From NCBI GenBank assembly GCA_017540645.1, contig JAFYAQ010000001.1, positions 1 through 64,000 on the forward strand: a stretch of DNA of 64,000 nt, written 5' to 3'. Within the stretch, counting starts at the first letter, position 1. Each line of letters starts with the position of its first letter. The notes beneath the pieces are model-generated. The model saw only the letters and a program-made list of their open reading frames with translations, searched no databases and was not told where the DNA came from. Positions 61,079-64,000 of this stretch are shown here, in pieces. This DNA comes from Oscillospiraceae bacterium (GTDB lineage Bacteria; Bacillota; Clostridia; Oscillospirales; Oscillospiraceae). A program made the position numbers and the translations under genes.

Positions 61079-62343
61079 TCTTCTGTCTCCTTTCCTTCCG
61101 CCGCTGTCATGCGCAGGGCGTGTGAGAAGAAATCTTCCTGTCCGAAATTGCCGCTCTTCAAAACCAGCCGGATGTCCCGGCGCTCCGCCGGCACCATGAT
61201 GGGCACGCCGGGGGCGACGCTGCGGCCGATGAGGAAGGAGGAAAAGCCCAGCGCCTTGGTGACCGCGCCGGAGGTCTCTCCCCCGGCGCTGATGATCCGG
61301 GTAAAGCCCTCCTCCACGGCGCGCCGGGCCAGGGCCGCGGTGAAGCCCTCCAGGGCCTCCGAGACGCGCTCCGCGCCCAGGGCTTGGTAGGCGCGGACCT
61401 TGTCCGGCGTATCCGAGCTGTAGATCAGCGGGGCCAGTCCCCGCTCTCTGCATTCGCAGACGAAGGGCCAGAGTTCCTCCACCGTCATCCGCCCCTCCAG
61501 CACGGCCGCCGGGTCCAGCTTGCGGGAGGGCAGTCCCCGGGCCTGGTAGCAGGCGATCTGTCCGAGCGTGGCGCGGGAACAGCTGCCGGCCAGCAGGATC
61601 GCGTCGCCCTCCGTGGCGCTCCGGGGGGCGGCGATGGACGTTTGGAGCTTGCGCGCCCAGATCCGGGCCAGCGGCTCCAGAAGGCCGCTGCCGCCGGTCA
61701 GAAGGGGGAGCTCCGCCGCCGCGGCCGCAATGCGCTCTCCGTCCTCCGCCGTCTCATAATCCGGCACCAGATAGCAGGGCTCCTCCGGCGGCCGGGCGGC
61801 CAGGCGCCCGATCTCCTCCGGCGTGGCCCGGCGGCTCTCCCAGCGGCTCTGGGGCGCCATCAGCCGCGTCAGATCCGAGTCCCGCATAGGCGTAAGGGGG
61901 TGGTCCTTCATGGGGCTGTCCTGCAGCAGGACCCCGTTCACATACAGACACCCGTCCCGGACCACCCGACCGTTCACGGGCAGGGCCGGGCAGAGGATGG
62001 AAAAGGGCGACGCGCTCCGCTCCATCAGCGCGTCTGCCACCGGTCCGATGTTCCCCCGGGGGGTGGAGTCAAAGGTGGAACAGTATTTGAAATACAGCTG
62101 CCGCGCCCCGGCCCCCAGCAGGAAATCCGCCGCCGCCAGGGAGTCCGCCACCGCGGCGCGGACCTCCTGTGTCCGGGACTTGAGGGCCACCACCACCGCC
62201 TGGGCATCCCCCGCCGCGGCGGCGCCGTACCCCTCCCCGGGGACGCCGTTGACCAGCCGGACGCTGAGCCCGCCCTTGACAAGAAAGGACGCGGCATCGC
62301 TCGCGCCGGTGAAATCGTCTGCGATCACTCCTAAAACCGCCAT
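61075..62343 (-). CDS. otnK: four-carbon acid sugar kinase (DUF1537, OtnK-type)
   Basis: The 422-residue protein begins LGVIADDFTGASDAASFL, the DUF1537 signature, with YFKYCSTFDSTPRGNIGPV for substrate binding and a C-terminal nucleotide-binding domain with SAGGETSGAVTKAL. It would phosphorylate 3-oxo-tetronate. GGAGGG precedes the ATG. A promoter lies just upstream, divergent from the sigma-54 activator that presumably responds to the pathway. Confidence 0.88.
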   Translation of the reverse strand: MAVLGVIADDFTGASDAASFLVKGGLSVRLVNGVPGEGYGAAAAGDAQAVVVALKSRTQEVRAAVADSLAAADFLLGAGARQLYFKYCSTFDSTPRGNIGPVADALMERSASPFSILCPALPVNGRVVRDGCLYVNGVLLQDSPMKDHPLTPMRDSDLTRLMAPQSRWESRRATPEEIGRLAARPPEEPCYLVPDYETAEDGERIAAAAAELPLLTGGSGLLEPLARIWARKLQTSIAAPRSATEGDAILLAGSCSRATLGQIACYQARGLPSRKLDPAAVLEGRMTVEELWPFVCECRERGLAPLIYSSDTPDKVRAYQALGAERVSEALEGFTAALARRAVEEGFTRIISAGGETSGAVTKALGFSSFLIGRSVAPGVPIMVPAERRDIRLVLKSGNFGQEDFFSHALRMTAAEGKETEE

Positions 62344-62396
62344 AATACCCTCCTGCTGCCGCCGCCGCGCCGATGGCGCCCCGCTGCGGCCTTTTT

Positions 62397-62425
62397 ATTA
62401 TATCCTAATAAGAATTAATAAGCAA
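62397..62425 (-). promoter_or_regulatory. otnK promoter
   Basis: On the minus strand TTGCTT and TATAAT are spaced by 17 bases. The arrangement is a sigma-A type, not the -24/-12 type expected for the neighbouring sigma-54 activator. Confidence 0.7.
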
Positions 62426-62474
62426 ATCCCGGGCCAAGCGAAAAGCCATTGCACAGGAAGTCCCCTCCTTTGGC

Positions 62475-62504
62475 TTGACAGCCTGTGTTGCAATTCTGTA
62501 TCAT
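62475..62504 (+). promoter_or_regulatory. promoter of the sigma-54 activator gene
   Basis: TTGACA (62475-62480) and TATCAT (62499-62504) are spaced by 18 bases. GTTGCA (62488-62493) and TGCAAC (62510-62515) form a dyad across the -10 box that could be an autoregulatory site. Confidence 0.6.
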
Positions 62505-62540
62505 GAAGATGCAACGCAACACACAGAGAGGGGAACACCT

Positions 62541-64000
62541 ATGATCCGACTGCTGTTTATCGTGCCGTATCCCGAGCTGAAGGAGACGGTGGACTTTGTT
62601 CTTCAGAATCACCGCTTCCAGGAGGAGGTGCAGGCGGACGTCCGGGTCCGGATCGTGCAGGAGGCGCTGAGCATCGATCCTTCCGGCTTTGACGCGATCA
62701 TCGCCCGGGGCTACACCGCCGAGCTGATGGGCAAGCGCTGGCCGGACAAGCCCCTGATCAACCTGCAGATCAACGGCTTTGACGTGGTGCGGGCCGTGGG
62801 CGAGTGTCTGCGGCTCTACCATCCCCGCCGGATCGCCGCGGTGGTGTCCGGCCGGCAGTTTTTTGAGGCCGAGGACGTGGCCGTGCCCATGCAGCTGGAT
62901 CTGCGGATCTACGAGGCCCTGCACCACGAAGAGCTGCCCGCCGTGGTGCGGCAGGCCGCCGCGGACGGCTGCGAGGCCATTGTGGGCGGCTACTCCTCCA
63001 GTCTGGAGGCCCGCGCCGTGGGACTTCCCGCCGTGGTGATCCGCACGGGCAGCACGGCGGTGCTGCGCGCCGTGGAGGAGGCCGTGAACACCGTGCTGCG
63101 CATCCGGCGGGAACACATCACCTCCCAGACTTACAAAACCATCATCTATTCCTACCGGGACGGCATCCTCTATGTGGACCGGGAGGGCGTGATCCGGGTG
63201 CGGAACCGGGCCATGCAGCAGATGCACGCGGGCAAGCGTCTGATGGACCAGCCGCTGGAGACCGCGCTGCCCTATCTCTACCCTCTGTTCCGCTCGGCCA
63301 TGGAGACCCGGGAGGAGAGCACCGGACATCTGCTGACCATCCCGGGGACGGACCGGCGTGTCTCCGCCGCCTGCCGCCCGGTGGTGGCCGACCAGACCAT
63401 GGCCGGCGTGGTCCTGGTGATCTCCGACATCACGGAGATCCAGCGTCTGGAGAGCCAGATCCGCCGAAAGCTGAACGAACGGGGTCTGAAGGCCAAATAC
63501 AGCTTCTCCGACATCACCCACGAGAGCGCGGCCATGAAAAAGACCATCGAGACGGCCCGGAGCTACGCCCAGTCGGAGGCAAACGTGATCATCGTCGGCG
63601 AGACCGGCACCGGCAAGGAGCTGTTCGCCCAGAGCATCCACCAGGCCAGCCGCCGCAGCAGCGGCCCCTTCGTGGTCATCAACTGCGCGGCGCTGCCGGA
63701 CAATCTGCTGGAGAGCGAGCTGTTCGGCTATTCGGAAGGCGCCTTCACCGGGGCCATGCGGGGCGGCAAGCAGGGCCTGTTCGAGCAGGCCCACGGCGGC
63801 ACGCTGATGCTCGACGAGATCGAGGAGATGCCCCTGTCCACCCAGACCAAACTCCTGCGCGTGCTGCAGGAGCGGCAGGTCCGGCGCATCGGCGACAACA
63901 AGATGATCGCCGTGGACGTGCGGATCATCTCGGCGACCAACAAGAGCATCGAGGCCCTTTGCAGCAGCGGCAAATTCCGGCGCGACCTGATGTACCGGCT
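62541..64000 (+). CDS. sigma-54-dependent activator with PrpR-N domain (3' end outside window)
   Basis: The frame is open from the ATG 62541 (GAGAGGGG upstream) to the end of the window, 486 codons. Residues ~1-185 match the PrpR N-terminal ligand-binding domain (FDAIIARGYTAELM, VVSGRQFFEAEDVA). A PAS-like domain spans ~190-300. The AAA+ domain has Walker A GETGTGKE near residue 353, GAFTGA at 400-405 for sigma-54 contact and Walker B LMLDEIEEM. The remaining AAA+ part and the Fis-type HTH are outside. It probably controls otnK-otnC or a further downstream operon. Confidence 0.93.
   Translation, partial: MIRLLFIVPYPELKETVDFVLQNHRFQEEVQADVRVRIVQEALSIDPSGFDAIIARGYTAELMGKRWPDKPLINLQINGFDVVRAVGECLRLYHPRRIAAVVSGRQFFEAEDVAVPMQLDLRIYEALHHEELPAVVRQAAADGCEAIVGGYSSSLEARAVGLPAVVIRTGSTAVLRAVEEAVNTVLRIRREHITSQTYKTIIYSYRDGILYVDREGVIRVRNRAMQQMHAGKRLMDQPLETALPYLYPLFRSAMETREESTGHLLTIPGTDRRVSAACRPVVADQTMAGVVLVISDITEIQRLESQIRRKLNERGLKAKYSFSDITHESAAMKKTIETARSYAQSEANVIIVGETGTGKELFAQSIHQASRRSSGPFVVINCAALPDNLLESELFGYSEGAFTGAMRGGKQGLFEQAHGGTLMLDEIEEMPLSTQTKLLRVLQERQVRRIGDNKMIAVDVRIISATNKSIEALCSSGKFRRDLMYR

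Noticed and set aside
62461..62520. Sigma-54 (-24/-12) promoter near the activator gene
   Set aside because: No TGGCAC-N5-TTGC spacing is present; both divergent promoters look like sigma-A promoters.

Overview
This window looks like a chromosome segment of an endospore-forming, GC-rich Clostridia species, most likely an Oscillospiraceae-type gut anaerobe. The evidence is a sporulation sigma factor (sigG) next to a YlmC/YmxH gene, type II-A-like CRISPR components, DUF6061, YczE, LOR and AbrB/SpoVT-like genes, and oligopeptide and tetronate catabolic operons. No 16S, integrase or transposase gene is visible, so the assignment is inference.

Layout. (1) 1-11.1 kb is a mosaic defence-like island. 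It has the tail of a DUF3427 helicase, an AT-rich two-gene cassette (an unrecognised 395-residue protein plus a CoiA-like nuclease), a MazG-like pyrophosphohydrolase, an SF2 helicase with an N-terminal nuclease-like region, a retron (structured RNA with perfect 13-bp a1/a2 arms and an RT fused to a TOPRIM-like domain) and a convergent GHKL ATPase-nuclease. (2) 11.2-18.3 kb holds an XRE/SLOG pair with twin operators, a DUF4143 ATPase, DUF6061, an AbrB remnant, a YczE membrane protein, gamma-glutamyltransferase and DUF2804. (3) 18.7-23.9 kb is a type II CRISPR locus: tracrRNA on the minus strand, an apparently intact Cas9, a deletion scar that fuses the first codons of cas1 to the last third of csn2 (cas2 is gone), and an array of 9 repeats and 8 spacers. 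(4) 24-36.5 kb carries a GNAT, DUF3795, a nitroreductase, an oppABCDF-like operon, LysR, DUF6282 with a MatC-like carrier, ylmC and sigG.

(5) 36.7-44.5 kb is the most striking part, an RNA-repair island. It encodes a polynucleotide-kinase-like P-loop protein, a Thg1-like 3'-5' polymerase and two WYL regulators. A terminator and a promoter-like -10 follow, then a tandem array of seven small structured RNAs (40664-41304), a DUF2828 (Ro/TROVE-related, vWA-bearing) protein, a highly structured spacer ending in an intrinsic terminator, and the RNA ligase RtcB. Each array RNA is closed by its own 7-9 bp terminal helix; most begin ACAGCA after the helix and all end in a CUU-type tail. Two are plain tRNA mimics with T-loops, and six of seven contain a 7-nt loop of anticodon type. 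I infer a tRNA-damage sensing, decoy or repair system.

(6) 44.6-56 kb encodes a partner-switching signalling cluster (STAS, PP2C, a STAS-kinase-HATPase fusion, a MATE-HATPase fusion) with two related lipoproteins, a LOR protein, a PHP phosphoesterase and a YdcF protein. (7) 56.1-64 kb has an alpha/beta hydrolase, a VanX-like dipeptidase, an ArsB/NhaD-type transporter, a voltage-gated K+ channel-like protein, otnC-otnK and a divergent PrpR-N sigma-54 activator that runs off the window.
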